Shown piece after piece: positions 31,798 through 40,585 of a stretch of DNA of 64,000 bases. The stretch is from Frankiales bacterium. GTDB lineage: Bacteria > Actinomycetota > Actinomycetes > S36-B12 > CAIYMF01. The translations under genes and the position numbers were made by a program. The stretch spans positions 64,001 to 128,000 of the forward strand of contig WGLY01000006.1 in the NCBI GenBank assembly GCA_016125335.1, written 5' to 3'. Within the stretch, counting starts at the first letter, position 1. The number at the start of each line of letters is the position of its first letter. The notes below the pieces were generated by a model. That model was not told the DNA's origin, did no database searches, and was given only the letters and a program-made list of their open reading frames with translations.

Positions 31798-33372
31798 TCA
31801 GTGGCAGACGGTCCCGGTGGGGGGCGTCTCGCCGCTGAGCAGGTAGCGGTCCACCGCCGAGTCGGTGCAGGCGGAGCCCTTGCCGTAGCCGGTGTGGCCG
31901 TCGCCCACGCGGGTCAGCAGGACCCCCTGCGAGAGCTGCTTGGCCAGGGCCTGGGCCCAGGGGTACGGCGTCGCCGGGTCGTACGTCGTGCCCACCACGA
32001 GGATCTTCGGCGAGCCCGGCGCGTGGATCTCGTGCGGCGGGTCGGTGGCCGGCACGTCCCAGTACTGGAACGGCAGGATCCCCCAGGCCGTGAAGGCGCC
32101 GAAGACCGGCGCCTCCTTCGACCACTGCTCGGCCAGGACGGCGGACTGCGCGGCCGTCGGGCGGTCCGGGCGGTCGAGCGCGTTGACGGCGTAGAGCGCG
32201 GAGATGAAGTTGTCGGCGTAGTGGCCGCGGCTGTTGCGCTCGTTGCGCTGGTCGAGCATCGACAGAAGCGTCTGGCCGTCGCCGTCGAAGGCGTCCTGGA
32301 GCCCGATGAGCAGCTGGTCGTAGTCGCCGTACGCGGGGAAGTAGAGGTAGCTCAGCACGGCGTTCATCGCGAGGGCCTGGGTGAGCGGGCGCTTCGCGTC
32401 GTGCGTAGCGAGCGGCGTGGTGTCGAGCCCGTCGAAGAACGCGGCGATGCGGTCGACCCCCTGCTGCTCGCCCTGCGGGAGCGGGCAGTCGGCCTGCTGG
32501 TCGCACCACAGCACGAAGTGGTGCAGCGCCACCTCGAACCCCTTGGCCTGGCCGTGGCTCATCTCGACGTTCGTGAGCGACGGGTCGATGGCGCCGTCGA
32601 GCACCATGCGGCCGACGTGGGTGGGGAACAGGTCGGCGTACGTCGCGCCCAGCTCGGTGCCGTAGGAGAAGCCGAACCAGGTGAGCTTCTGGTCGCCGAG
32701 AGCGGCCCGCAGCACGTCGACGTCCCGCGCGGCGTCGAGCGTGCCGATGTGGGCGTAGATCTTCGGCGACCGCGTGCGGCAGCCGACGGCGAGCTGGCGG
32801 GCCAGCGTGTCGATCGCGGTCACCTGCGCGGGCGTCGTCGGCGTCCCGTCGACGGCGAGGAACGCGTCGGTCTGCTTGTCGGTGAGGCACTCGACCGGGT
32901 CCGACCCGGCCACCCCGCGGGGGTCGAAGCCGACGATGTCGTAGCGCGCTCGCAGGGAGGCGTCGAACACGGCGCGCGCGCTGCGCACGAAGTCGACCCC
33001 GGAGGCGCCCGGGCCGCCGGGGTTGGTCACCAGCGAGCCGATCCGCTGCGCGGGGTCGCTCGCGGGCAGCTTGATGAGCGCGAGCGTGATCGTGCCGCCC
33101 GAGGGCGCGGAGTAGTCCAGCGGCACGGTGAGCCGGGCGCAGACGAACGACCCGCCGCACGGGGTCCAGGCCAGCCGCTGGGAGTAGAAGGTGGCGAGGG
33201 CCGGGTCGGAGGGGGACGCCGGTGAGCCGCTGGACGAGCCGCCGGAGGTCGGCGACTCCTGCGTGACCGATCCGACCGTGCCCGAGCACGAGGAGAGCAC
33301 CAGCGAGAGGCCCGCGACGACGGCTGCGGCCGCGATGGCGGCTCGCCGGCGCGACGACGGGATGCGGGTCAC
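31798..33372 (-). CDS. Secreted alpha/beta hydrolase lipoprotein, tripeptidyl aminopeptidase-like
   Basis: This 524-residue exported protein has an RRR-containing signal peptide and lipobox LSSC, followed by a Ser/Gly/Pro-rich linker. The hydrolase part has TNPGGPGASGVDFV (oxyanion region), YDIVGFDPRGVAGSDPVEC, the nucleophile in GFSYGTELG and a late Asp/His (TTYDPATPY, DGHTGYG). A TAP-like C-terminal domain is present. The GTG at 33372 has AGGAGC upstream. It probably trims peptides outside the cell, like Streptomyces Slp proteins. Confidence 0.88.
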   Translation of the reverse strand: MTRIPSSRRRAAIAAAAVVAGLSLVLSSCSGTVGSVTQESPTSGGSSSGSPASPSDPALATFYSQRLAWTPCGGSFVCARLTVPLDYSAPSGGTITLALIKLPASDPAQRIGSLVTNPGGPGASGVDFVRSARAVFDASLRARYDIVGFDPRGVAGSDPVECLTDKQTDAFLAVDGTPTTPAQVTAIDTLARQLAVGCRTRSPKIYAHIGTLDAARDVDVLRAALGDQKLTWFGFSYGTELGATYADLFPTHVGRMVLDGAIDPSLTNVEMSHGQAKGFEVALHHFVLWCDQQADCPLPQGEQQGVDRIAAFFDGLDTTPLATHDAKRPLTQALAMNAVLSYLYFPAYGDYDQLLIGLQDAFDGDGQTLLSMLDQRNERNSRGHYADNFISALYAVNALDRPDRPTAAQSAVLAEQWSKEAPVFGAFTAWGILPFQYWDVPATDPPHEIHAPGSPKILVVGTTYDPATPYPWAQALAKQLSQGVLLTRVGDGHTGYGKGSACTDSAVDRYLLSGETPPTGTVCH

Positions 33373-33535
33373 AGGTGCTCCTGCCGAGGCTCGGTCCCCC
33401 GCCCGCGCCCTGCGGACGGCCGCAGGCACAGCCTGCCAGTCCCTGGGTTGGGACGCCCTCGGGCGGTCGGTAGTTCCCCAGGACGACGTGCTGCGACCGA
33501 GGTCACGGGGCGGCCGGGCACATGGTCGCGGCGTC

Positions 33536-34384
33536 CTAGGACTCCGGCCCGGACCCGCGGGAGTCGTAGGCCTTCCGCGAGCCGCAGGTGTCGGCCACCG
33601 GGCACACCGTGGTGCGCCCGTCGGCGGCCAGCCGCACCACGACCCGCTCGCCGGGGACGCTCACCGACGTGACCTTCCCCGGCCCGTCCGGCGTGTCGAC
33701 CTGCTCGCCCACCTGCGGCCAGGTGTCGATCGCCTCCTGGTAGAGCGGGTGCTCGTACTTCAGGCAGCACATGAGGCGCCCGCACGCCCCGGAGATCCGC
33801 ATCGGGTTCGCCGGCAGGTCCTGGTCGCGGGCCATCCGCACGGACACCGCGTCGAAGTCCACGAGGAACGTCGAGCAGCACGTGTCGCGCCCGCACGAGC
33901 CGATGCTGCCCTGCACCCGGGCGTCGTCCCGCGCGGAGAGCTGGGTGAGCACCACCTTGCAGTCCAGCGTGAGCGACAGGTCGCGCACGAGCTGCCGGAA
34001 GTCCACCCGCGTGGGCGCGCGGAAGTACACGGTGGCCGTGGGCCGGCCGGACTCGTGCCCGCGGTCGGCCCAGTCGACGGCGCTGACCTTCATGGGCAGC
34101 CGGTGCTCGCGCACCAGCCGCTGGGCCGCCACCTGGATCTCGGCCCGCCGGCGCTTGTTCGCCTCGTCGCGCGCCACGTCGTCGTCGGTCGCCAGGCCCG
34201 CGCACACCGGCAGGCCGCCGATCTCGTCGTCGACCTGCTCCGGCCCCCACACCACCTGGCACACCTCGGGCGAGGTCGACGTCGGGAACAGCACGAGGTC
34301 GCCCACCCGCGGCGCGAGGTCGCCGGCGTCGAGGTAGTAGAGCCGCCCCGCCCTGGTGAACGTCACCGCCATCATGCGGGGCAC
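33536..34384 (-). CDS. ricT: RicT/PSP1 domain protein
   Basis: This 282-residue protein carries the PSP1 domain known from Bacillus RicT (YaaT). Conserved cysteines lie in GSCGRDTCCSTFL and SGACGRLMCCLKYEH. VDFRQLVRDLSLTLDCKV and TVYFRAPTRV are family stretches. RicT works with RicA and RicF in RNA processing in Bacillus; in actinobacteria its role is less clear. In many actinobacteria this gene lies next to holB; here about 6 kb separate them. The GTG at 34384 lies 3 bases after the hydrolase stop; an ATG at 34375 is an alternative. Confidence 0.9.
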   Translation of the reverse strand: MPRMMAVTFTRAGRLYYLDAGDLAPRVGDLVLFPTSTSPEVCQVVWGPEQVDDEIGGLPVCAGLATDDDVARDEANKRRRAEIQVAAQRLVREHRLPMKVSAVDWADRGHESGRPTATVYFRAPTRVDFRQLVRDLSLTLDCKVVLTQLSARDDARVQGSIGSCGRDTCCSTFLVDFDAVSVRMARDQDLPANPMRISGACGRLMCCLKYEHPLYQEAIDTWPQVGEQVDTPDGPGKVTSVSVPGERVVVRLAADGRTTVCPVADTCGSRKAYDSRGSGPES

Positions 34385-34387
34385 CGC

Positions 34388-35242
34388 TCAGCCCACCCTC
34401 GCGAGGATGGCGTCGACCACGGCGTCCGGGTCCTCGTCGGGCAGCCAGTGCCCGCGGCCGTGCAGCGGGCGGAACTCGTACGGGCCGTGGCACCGTGCGG
34501 CGCAGGCGTGCGCGGCGGCCGCCCCGATGGCGATGTCCTCGTCGCCCCACACGAACGTGACCGGCACGTCGTCGACGTCCGGGGTGCGGCCGGCGTCGGC
34601 GTCCATCGCGGCGTACCAGCGCAGTGCGGCCTCGAGGGTGTCGTCCTCGGCGAAGAACTCGGCGTAGGCGTCGATGTCCGAGGCGTGCACGCCGGGCGCG
34701 TAGACCCCGCGCAGCGCCTTCGCGTCGTCGCGCAGGAGCACCGCGGCGGCCTTGGCGGGATCGGCGCGGAACAGCTGCATGTACGCCGACTTCTCGCGCT
34801 GCTCGGCGTCGGTGCGCAGCGCCTCCGCCATCGCGCTGGGGTGCGGCACGGACAGCGCGGTGAGCGAGCGCACCAGGCCGGGACGCCGGCCCGCGACGTG
34901 CCAGGCGACCGCGGCCCCCCAGTCGTGCCCGACGAGGTGCGCCGTGCCGAACCCGAGCGCGTCGAGGATCCCGCTGACGTCTTCCACGAGGTGGGCGGCG
35001 GAGTACGACCCGATGTCGGAGGGGCGCGCGCCCGCGGAGTAGCCCCGCTGGTCGACGGCGGCCACCCGCAGCCCGCTGGAGGCCAGGGCCGGGATCACGC
35101 GGGACCACGACAGCGTCGTCTGCGGCCAGCCGTGGAGCAGCAGCACCGGCTCGCCGTCGTCCGCTCCCGCCACGACGGCGTCGAACACCAGGTCGCCGGC
35201 GTCGGGGTCGTCCACGTGCAGCTGGGCGGTCTCGGTGGGCAT
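34388..35242 (-). CDS. Alpha/beta hydrolase, epoxide hydrolase-like
   Basis: This 284-residue cytosolic hydrolase has the oxyanion segment LLLHGWPQTTLSW, VAAVDQRGYSAG, the nucleophile elbow VGHDWGAAVAWH (Asp nucleophile, as in epoxide and haloalkane hydrolases), FVWGDED and a terminal GRGHWLPDEDPD with the catalytic His. The Asp nucleophile excludes a simple serine esterase. It is probably co-transcribed with ricT, 3 bases downstream. The substrate is unknown. Confidence 0.88.
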   Translation of the reverse strand: MPTETAQLHVDDPDAGDLVFDAVVAGADDGEPVLLLHGWPQTTLSWSRVIPALASSGLRVAAVDQRGYSAGARPSDIGSYSAAHLVEDVSGILDALGFGTAHLVGHDWGAAVAWHVAGRRPGLVRSLTALSVPHPSAMAEALRTDAEQREKSAYMQLFRADPAKAAAVLLRDDAKALRGVYAPGVHASDIDAYAEFFAEDDTLEAALRWYAAMDADAGRTPDVDDVPVTFVWGDEDIAIGAAAAHACAARCHGPYEFRPLHGRGHWLPDEDPDAVVDAILARVG

Positions 35243-35282
35243 GGGGTCGAGCGTAGGCGTGCTCTCGGCATACCGTGGCCCG

Positions 35283-36107
35283 GTGAGCCCGAAGTCCTCC
35301 GACGTCGCCCGGCTCGGCGAGCGCGTCGCGGCCCTCGTCGAGCAGGGCCTCGATGTCGCCGAGGCGTACGCCGCCGCCCAGGGGACGGGCACGAAGGCGA
35401 CCCGCGAGTACGCCAAGGCGATGGACAAGCACGCCAAGGCCGTGCGCCGCCACCAGGAGCTCACCCGCGGCCGGCGGCAGGCCGCCGTGACCATGACCGC
35501 GGTGTCCGGCGCCACCGCCGTGCTCGGCGTGATCGACATCGCGACGGCCGACGCCGTCATCCCGCTGCCGGCGTGGATGTGGCTGGTCGGCTCCGCCTTC
35601 GCGGCGGTGCGCGCGGTGCGGGCCCGCTACCTCGCCACCCACGCCGTGCCGCCCGAGCCGCCGGTGCTGGGCACGTCCGTGGCGCCGGCCGACGTGCGCC
35701 GCGACGCCATCGGGTGGGCCGAGGCCCAGGGCCTGGCCGCGGTCCGTCGCCAGCTCACCGCGATGATCCCGGCCGTGAGCGGCCTGCACCCCGACGCCGG
35801 CCGCGACCTCAAGGCAGCCGACGACGAGGCCGCACCGGCCCTGGCCGCCCAGGTCACCCGGCTCGCCGTGCTCGACCAGGTGCGCCGCGAGCTGCCCGGG
35901 TCCGCCGCCGCGCGGGCGGCCACGGACGCCGCGGAGACCGTGCGCGCCCGCCTGGCCGAGGGGGTCGCCGTCTACGACCGGCTGCTCGCGGCGGCCTCCA
36001 CCATGCTCGCCTCCCCGGACCTCGCCCGCCCCAGCCTCGAGGTGCTCGGGCCTGCGGCCGACGCCCTCACTGCCTACGCCGCCGGCCTGCGCGCCGCCTC
36101 CTCCTGA
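35283..36107 (+). CDS. Membrane-associated helical protein of unknown function
   Basis: This 274-residue protein has an Ala-rich helical N-terminus (LGERVAALVEQGLDVAEAYA) and basic stretches around KAVRRHQELTRGRRQAA. Two adjacent hydrophobic segments lie near 78-98 and 100-118 (AWMWLVGSAFAAVRAVRA). A long soluble Ala/Arg-rich helical tail follows. The layout recalls small actinobacterial envelope-stress proteins such as PspM, but I see no decisive motif. The GTG at 35283 is chosen by codon pattern. It is divergent from the alpha/beta hydrolase. Confidence 0.65.
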   Translation: MSPKSSDVARLGERVAALVEQGLDVAEAYAAAQGTGTKATREYAKAMDKHAKAVRRHQELTRGRRQAAVTMTAVSGATAVLGVIDIATADAVIPLPAWMWLVGSAFAAVRAVRARYLATHAVPPEPPVLGTSVAPADVRRDAIGWAEAQGLAAVRRQLTAMIPAVSGLHPDAGRDLKAADDEAAPALAAQVTRLAVLDQVRRELPGSAAARAATDAAETVRARLAEGVAVYDRLLAAASTMLASPDLARPSLEVLGPAADALTAYAAGLRAASS

Positions 36108-36140
36108 CCTCCGCGAGGGCCACGCCGAGTGGCGCTCTCC

Positions 36141-36156
36141 GGACAGCGCTCTGTCC
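36141..36156 (+). terminator. Small hairpin after the 35283 gene
   Basis: GGACAG (36141-36146) and CTGTCC (36151-36156) form a perfect 6-base stem around CGCT, 34 bases after the stop. It could end the upstream transcript. It sits just before the palindrome upstream of the mutase gene, so a regulatory role is also possible. Confidence 0.35.
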
Positions 36157-36160
36157 TCCG

Positions 36161-36180
36161 ATAGTTGGATGTCCTACTAT
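36161..36180. promoter_or_regulatory. Palindromic operator-like site upstream of icmF
   Basis: ATAGTTGGATGTCCTACTAT is a 20-base inverted repeat with 8 of 10 arm positions matched. It lies 32 bases before the mutase GTG, in the expected promoter region. Its size and symmetry suit a TetR or similar dimeric repressor. No candidate regulator gene is adjacent. Confidence 0.5.
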
Positions 36181-36211
36181 TTCGGGGTCGGAGCACCCCG
36201 AGGAGGACCCG

Positions 36212-39200
36212 GTGAGCGACACCCCCCTGCACGTCCCCACGAACCCGGTCCGCCTGGTCACCGCCGCGAGCCTCTTCGACGGCCACGACGCCGCGATCAA
36301 CATCATGCGGAGGCTGCTCCAGGCCCAGGGCGCGGAGGTCGTGCACCTCGGCCACGACCGCAGCGTCGAGGACGTCGTCACCGCCGCTCTCCAGGAGGAC
36401 GTGCAGGGTGTCGCCGTCTCGTCCTACCAGGGCGGTCACGTCGAGTACTTCACCTACCTCGTCGAGCGGCTGCGCCAGCGGGGTGCGCCGCACATCCGGG
36501 TGTTCGGGGGCGGGGGCGGCGTGATCGTCCCTGAGGAGATCGCCGCGCTCGCCGAGGTGGGCGTGCGCATCTTCTCCCCCGGCGACGGGCAGCGGCTGGG
36601 GCTGCCGGGCATGGTCAACGAGCTGATCCGCGAGTGCGACGTCGACCTGGCCGCCGGCGAGGTCGACGTCACCGCGCTGCGCGCAGGGTCCACCACGGCC
36701 CTGGCCCGCGCGCTGACCGTGCTCGAGTCCGGCCGCGACCCGGAGCTGGCCGCGCAGCTGCGCAGCGCAGCAGAGCCGCACCCCGCGCCGGTCCTCGGCA
36801 TCACCGGCACGGGCGGCTCCGGCAAGTCGTCGCTCACCGACGAGCTGGTGCGCCGGCTGCGTCGCGACAGCCAGGACAAGGTGCGGGTGGCCGTGCTGGC
36901 GGTGGACCCCACGCGCCGTCGCGGCGGCGGGGCGCTGCTCGGCGACCGCATCCGCATGAACAGCATCGACCCGGACGTCGTGTTCTTCCGCTCGTTCGCG
37001 ACGCGCGACGCCACCACCGTCGTGCCGCCCTCGCTCGACGACTGCGTGGCCGCCTGCCGGGCCGCCGGCTACGACCTGGTGATCATCGAGACGCCGGGCA
37101 TCGGCCAGGGCGACGCCGCGATCACCGCCCACGCCGACGTCAGCCTCTACGTGATGACGCCCGAGTACGGCGCCGCGTCGCAGCTCGAGAAGATCGACAT
37201 GCTCGACTACGCGGACGTCGTCGCGGTGAACAAGTTCGAGCGCCGCGGGGCCGAGGACGCGCGCCGCGACGTCGCCCGCCAGATGGTGCGCAACCGCGAG
37301 GCGTTCGGCATCGCGTGGGAGGACATGCCGGTGTTCGGCACGTCCGCGGCCCGGTTCGACGACGACGGCGTGACGGCGCTCTACCAGCACCTCAGGTCGC
37401 TGCTCACCGACCGCGGCCTGCGGCCCTTCGACGGCACGCTGGCACCGGTCGCGACCCGCGTGTCGACCAACCTGGCGCGCATCCTGCCGCGCGGCCGAGA
37501 GCAGTACCTCGCCGAGATCGCCCGCACCGTGCGCGACTACCACGCCGACACGGCTCGTCTCGCGTCGTCGGCCCGCAAGGTGCAGCAGCTCTCGGCCACG
37601 CGCGGGCTGCTCGCCGACGAGGGCGAGCCGGCGGCGGCCGCGGCCGTCGAGCGGCTGCTCGACCAGGCGCAGCAGGACCTGCCGCGGGAGTCGCGCGACG
37701 CCCTCGCGTCCTGGCCCTCGGTGAAGGCGTCGTACACCGGCGACCACCAGGTGTACGTCGTGCGCGGCCGGGAGATCACCACGCCGCTCACCCGCGTGAC
37801 CCTGTCCGGCACCCACGTGCCGCGCGTGGCGCTGCCCCCGGACGACGACGACGCGACGCTGCTGCGCTTCCTGCGCTCGGAGAACCTGCCCGGCTACTTC
37901 CCGTTCACCGCGGGCGTGTTCCCGTTCAAGCGCGAGGGCGAGGCGCCGGCGCGCATGTTCGCCGGCGAGGGGGACCCGGCGCGCACCAACCGGCGCTTCC
38001 ACCTGCTGGCCGAGGGCCAGCCGGCCACGCGGCTCTCGACGGCGTTCGACTCGGTGACCCTCTACGGCCGCGACCCCTCGCCGCAGCCCGACGTCTACGG
38101 CAAGGTCGGCACCTCCGGTGTGTCGGTCGCGACGCTCGACGACATGCGCGACCTCTACGCCGGCTTCGACCTGTGCGCCCCCACCACCTCGGTGTCGATG
38201 ACGATCAACGGCCCTGCGCCCACGATCCTCGCGATGTTCTTCAACGCCGCGATCGACCAGCAGCTGGACCGGCTCCGCGAGGAGGAGGGCCGCGAGCCCG
38301 ACGACGCGGAGCGCGAGGCGATCGCGGCGCGCACGGTGTCGACCGTGCGCGGCACGGTGCAGGCCGACATCCTCAAGGAGGACCAGGGCCAGAACACCTG
38401 CATCTTCTCCACCGAGTTCTCGCTGCGCGCGATGGCCGACATCCAGCAGTGGTTCATCGACCACGACGTCCGCAACTTCTACTCGGTGAGCATCTCCGGC
38501 TACCACATCGCCGAGGCCGGGGCGAACCCCATCAGCCAGCTCGCGTTCACGCTGGCCAACGGCTTCACCTACGTCGAGTCCTACCTCGCCCGCGGCATGG
38601 ACGTGGACGACTTCGCCCCGAACCTGTCGTTCTTCTTCTCCAACGGGATGGACGCCGAGTACACGGTGCTGGGTCGCGTGGCCCGCAGGATCTGGGCCGT
38701 CGCCATGCGCGAGCGGTACGGCGCCTCGGAGCGCGCGCAGAAGCTCAAGTACCACGTGCAGACCTCGGGCCGGTCGCTGCACGCCCAGGAGATGGACTTC
38801 AACGACATCCGCACGACGCTCCAGGCGCTGTGCGCGCTCTACGACAACGCGAACTCCCTGCACACCAACGCCTACGACGAGGCGGTGACGACGCCGTCGG
38901 CGGCGTCGGTCCGCCGAGCACTCGCGATCCAGATGATCATCGACAAGGAGTGGGGGCTCTCGCAGAACGAGAACCCGCTCCAGGGGTCCTACATCGTCGA
39001 CCAGCTGACCGACCTCGTCGAGGAGGCCGTGCTCGCCGAGTTCGACCGCATCGCCGACCGAGGCGGGGTGCTCGGGGCCATGGAGACCGGCTACCAGCGC
39101 GGCAAGATCCAGGACGAGTCGATGCTCTACGAGCACCGCAAGCACGACGGCTCGCTGCCGATCGTCGGCGTCAACACGTTCCTCGCCCCCCAGCGCGACG

Positions 39201-39451
39201 ACAGCGGTGGGCGACCGCTCGAGCTGGCCCGCGCGACGGAGCACGAGAAGCAGTCGCAGCTCGACCGGCTGCACGCCTTCCACGAGCGCCACCGCGGCGA
39301 GGCCCCGGCCGCCCTCGCGGCGCTCCAGGAGGCGGCCGTCTCCGGCGGGAACCTCTTCGGCGCGCTGCTGGAGGCCGTGCGCGTCTGCTCGCTCGGCCAG
39401 ATCACCCAGGCCCTGTTCGACGTCGGCGGCCAGTTCCGCCGTACGGTCTGA
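36212..39451 (+). CDS. icmF: Fused isobutyryl-CoA mutase IcmF (B12-binding, G-protein chaperone and mutase domains)
   Basis: This 1079-residue adenosylcobalamin enzyme interconverts isobutyryl-CoA and n-butyryl-CoA. The B12 domain has LFDGHDAAIN with the cobalt-ligating His25, SYQGGH and a GGGGG loop. The MeaB-like G domain follows, with P-loop GTGGSGKSS near 199-207 and NKFE. The mutase barrel has GYFPFTAGVFPFKR, TSGVSVATLDDM and SMTINGPAPTILAMFFNAAI, matching IcmF rather than methylmalonyl-CoA mutase. The GTG at 36212 follows GAGGAGGACCCG. A longer open frame to the left is an artefact of GC-rich sequence. It may channel branched C4 products of the catabolic island. Confidence 0.97.
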   Translation: MSDTPLHVPTNPVRLVTAASLFDGHDAAINIMRRLLQAQGAEVVHLGHDRSVEDVVTAALQEDVQGVAVSSYQGGHVEYFTYLVERLRQRGAPHIRVFGGGGGVIVPEEIAALAEVGVRIFSPGDGQRLGLPGMVNELIRECDVDLAAGEVDVTALRAGSTTALARALTVLESGRDPELAAQLRSAAEPHPAPVLGITGTGGSGKSSLTDELVRRLRRDSQDKVRVAVLAVDPTRRRGGGALLGDRIRMNSIDPDVVFFRSFATRDATTVVPPSLDDCVAACRAAGYDLVIIETPGIGQGDAAITAHADVSLYVMTPEYGAASQLEKIDMLDYADVVAVNKFERRGAEDARRDVARQMVRNREAFGIAWEDMPVFGTSAARFDDDGVTALYQHLRSLLTDRGLRPFDGTLAPVATRVSTNLARILPRGREQYLAEIARTVRDYHADTARLASSARKVQQLSATRGLLADEGEPAAAAAVERLLDQAQQDLPRESRDALASWPSVKASYTGDHQVYVVRGREITTPLTRVTLSGTHVPRVALPPDDDDATLLRFLRSENLPGYFPFTAGVFPFKREGEAPARMFAGEGDPARTNRRFHLLAEGQPATRLSTAFDSVTLYGRDPSPQPDVYGKVGTSGVSVATLDDMRDLYAGFDLCAPTTSVSMTINGPAPTILAMFFNAAIDQQLDRLREEEGREPDDAEREAIAARTVSTVRGTVQADILKEDQGQNTCIFSTEFSLRAMADIQQWFIDHDVRNFYSVSISGYHIAEAGANPISQLAFTLANGFTYVESYLARGMDVDDFAPNLSFFFSNGMDAEYTVLGRVARRIWAVAMRERYGASERAQKLKYHVQTSGRSLHAQEMDFNDIRTTLQALCALYDNANSLHTNAYDEAVTTPSAASVRRALAIQMIIDKEWGLSQNENPLQGSYIVDQLTDLVEEAVLAEFDRIADRGGVLGAMETGYQRGKIQDESMLYEHRKHDGSLPIVGVNTFLAPQRDDSGGRPLELARATEHEKQSQLDRLHAFHERHRGEAPAALAALQEAAVSGGNLFGALLEAVRVCSLGQITQALFDVGGQFRRTV

Positions 39452-39467
39452 CACCGTCCTCAGGCAT

Positions 39468-39492
39468 TGCCGGGCGGGCCGCGTCCCCGGCA
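39468..39492 (+). terminator. Hairpin after icmF
   Basis: TGCCGGG (39468-39474) pairs perfectly with CCCGGCA (39486-39492) across an 11-base GC-rich loop, 16 bases after the mutase stop. No U-run is present. Confidence 0.45.
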
Positions 39493-39502
39493 GCATGTCG
39501 CC

Positions 39503-39808
39503 GTGCCTCAGGCCGTCGTCGACCGGACCCCGGACGCGGTGCGTCGACGCGGCTGGATCACCGTCGTGCTCGCGGTCCTCTGCATGCTTCTCACTCCGTT
39601 CGGGATGCTGATGTCGTCGGGGCTCCTGACGCCCGTCGGTATCCCGCCGGCGATCGTGTCGAGCGTGCTCGCGGTGCTCGTGGTGACCCGGACCACGCCC
39701 GGTCGCTGGCCGCGTCGGTTCGCCTGGGCGATGCTCGGCTTCGCGTCGATCCCCTGGCTGGTCACGATCGTCTGGCTGATCCAGCTCCACGTCGAGCAGG
39801 GCAGCTAG
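39503..39808 (+). CDS. Small three-helix membrane protein
   Basis: This is about 101 residues from the GTG at 39503, without a strong ribosome-binding site, so the start is uncertain. There are three hydrophobic spans: WITVVLAVLCMLLTPFGMLM, IPPAIVSSVLAVLVV and WAMLGFASIPWLVTIVWLI. The family is not recognised. It lies between the mutase terminator and the convergent peptidase gene. Confidence 0.55.
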   Translation: MPQAVVDRTPDAVRRRGWITVVLAVLCMLLTPFGMLMSSGLLTPVGIPPAIVSSVLAVLVVTRTTPGRWPRRFAWAMLGFASIPWLVTIVWLIQLHVEQGS

Positions 39809-39907
39809 TCACGGGGACCTCGCCTGCCGGGGCGGCGGGGCACCCGTTCACCTGCTGACCTGCCTGCGACCACCGCGCATGCTTCGCTGCGCTGCCCCGA
39901 GCGCCGA

Positions 39908-40585
39908 TCAGCGGAGGTCGACGGTGGCGTCGGGCGGAAGCATGAGCAGGCCGTCGCCGGTGACGGCGTAGGCGTCGTCGGGTCCGACGCTGCGGCCGAC
40001 GCCGTCGCGCACGACGAGGCCGCCGCGCTCGGGCAGCGCCAGCACCGGGCGTCCCGTTCGCGCGGACCACGAGGCGCACTCGTCGATGTCGTGCGGGGTG
40101 GCGTGCGGCCGGACGATCGCGCCGCCGAGCAGGTCGAGCCCGCGGGTGTCGGTGACACCGGCGTCGTTGGGGTCGGCGAAGGACGCGACGTCGATGTCGG
40201 CGCCGGCCAGCACGGCGCCGGCGCTGCCGCCGTAGTACGCGCCGCCCGCGAGGACGTGCTCGCGGGTCGGCGCCAGCCAGCCGGTGCGCTGGACGTGGTC
40301 GAGCAGGTCGAAGGTGTTGCCGCCGGCGACGAAGAGCACGTCGACGTCGGCCAGCTCGGCGGGACGGCGCTCGGCGAGGTCGGTCCAGGTCGACAGGCGC
40401 ACGCCGTCCCAGGGCTCGAGGCTCTGGGCGAGCCAGAGCCGCACGCGGTCGTGGCCGGACCTCGGCACGGCGAAGGGCCACAGGACGATGCGGGCGCCGG
40501 GCTCGACGAACTCCGACCACAGCGCGCGCTCGTCGTCGGCGCTGCCGCCACCGCCGAGGTAGAGCGTGGTGCCCGCGGCGCTCAT
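39908..40585 (-). CDS. Peptidase S51 (dipeptidase E/cyanophycinase-like)
   Basis: This 225-residue protein has LYLGGGGSADDE, VDVLFVAGGNTFDLLD and the nucleophile elbow YYGGSAGAVLAG with the catalytic Ser, as in Asp-dipeptidase PepE. The later GLDLLGGAIVRPHATPHD carries a His. It likely cleaves N-terminal Asp or related dipeptides. Its ATG overlaps the holB stop (ATGA), so it is cotranslated with the replication genes, an unusual pairing. Confidence 0.85.
   Translation of the reverse strand: MSAAGTTLYLGGGGSADDERALWSEFVEPGARIVLWPFAVPRSGHDRVRLWLAQSLEPWDGVRLSTWTDLAERRPAELADVDVLFVAGGNTFDLLDHVQRTGWLAPTREHVLAGGAYYGGSAGAVLAGADIDVASFADPNDAGVTDTRGLDLLGGAIVRPHATPHDIDECASWSARTGRPVLALPERGGLVVRDGVGRSVGPDDAYAVTGDGLLMLPPDATVDLR

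Noticed and set aside
36108-36211. Cobalamin riboswitch before icmF
   Set aside because: The spacer is about 100 bases, too short for the element, and I see no B12-box-like sequence.
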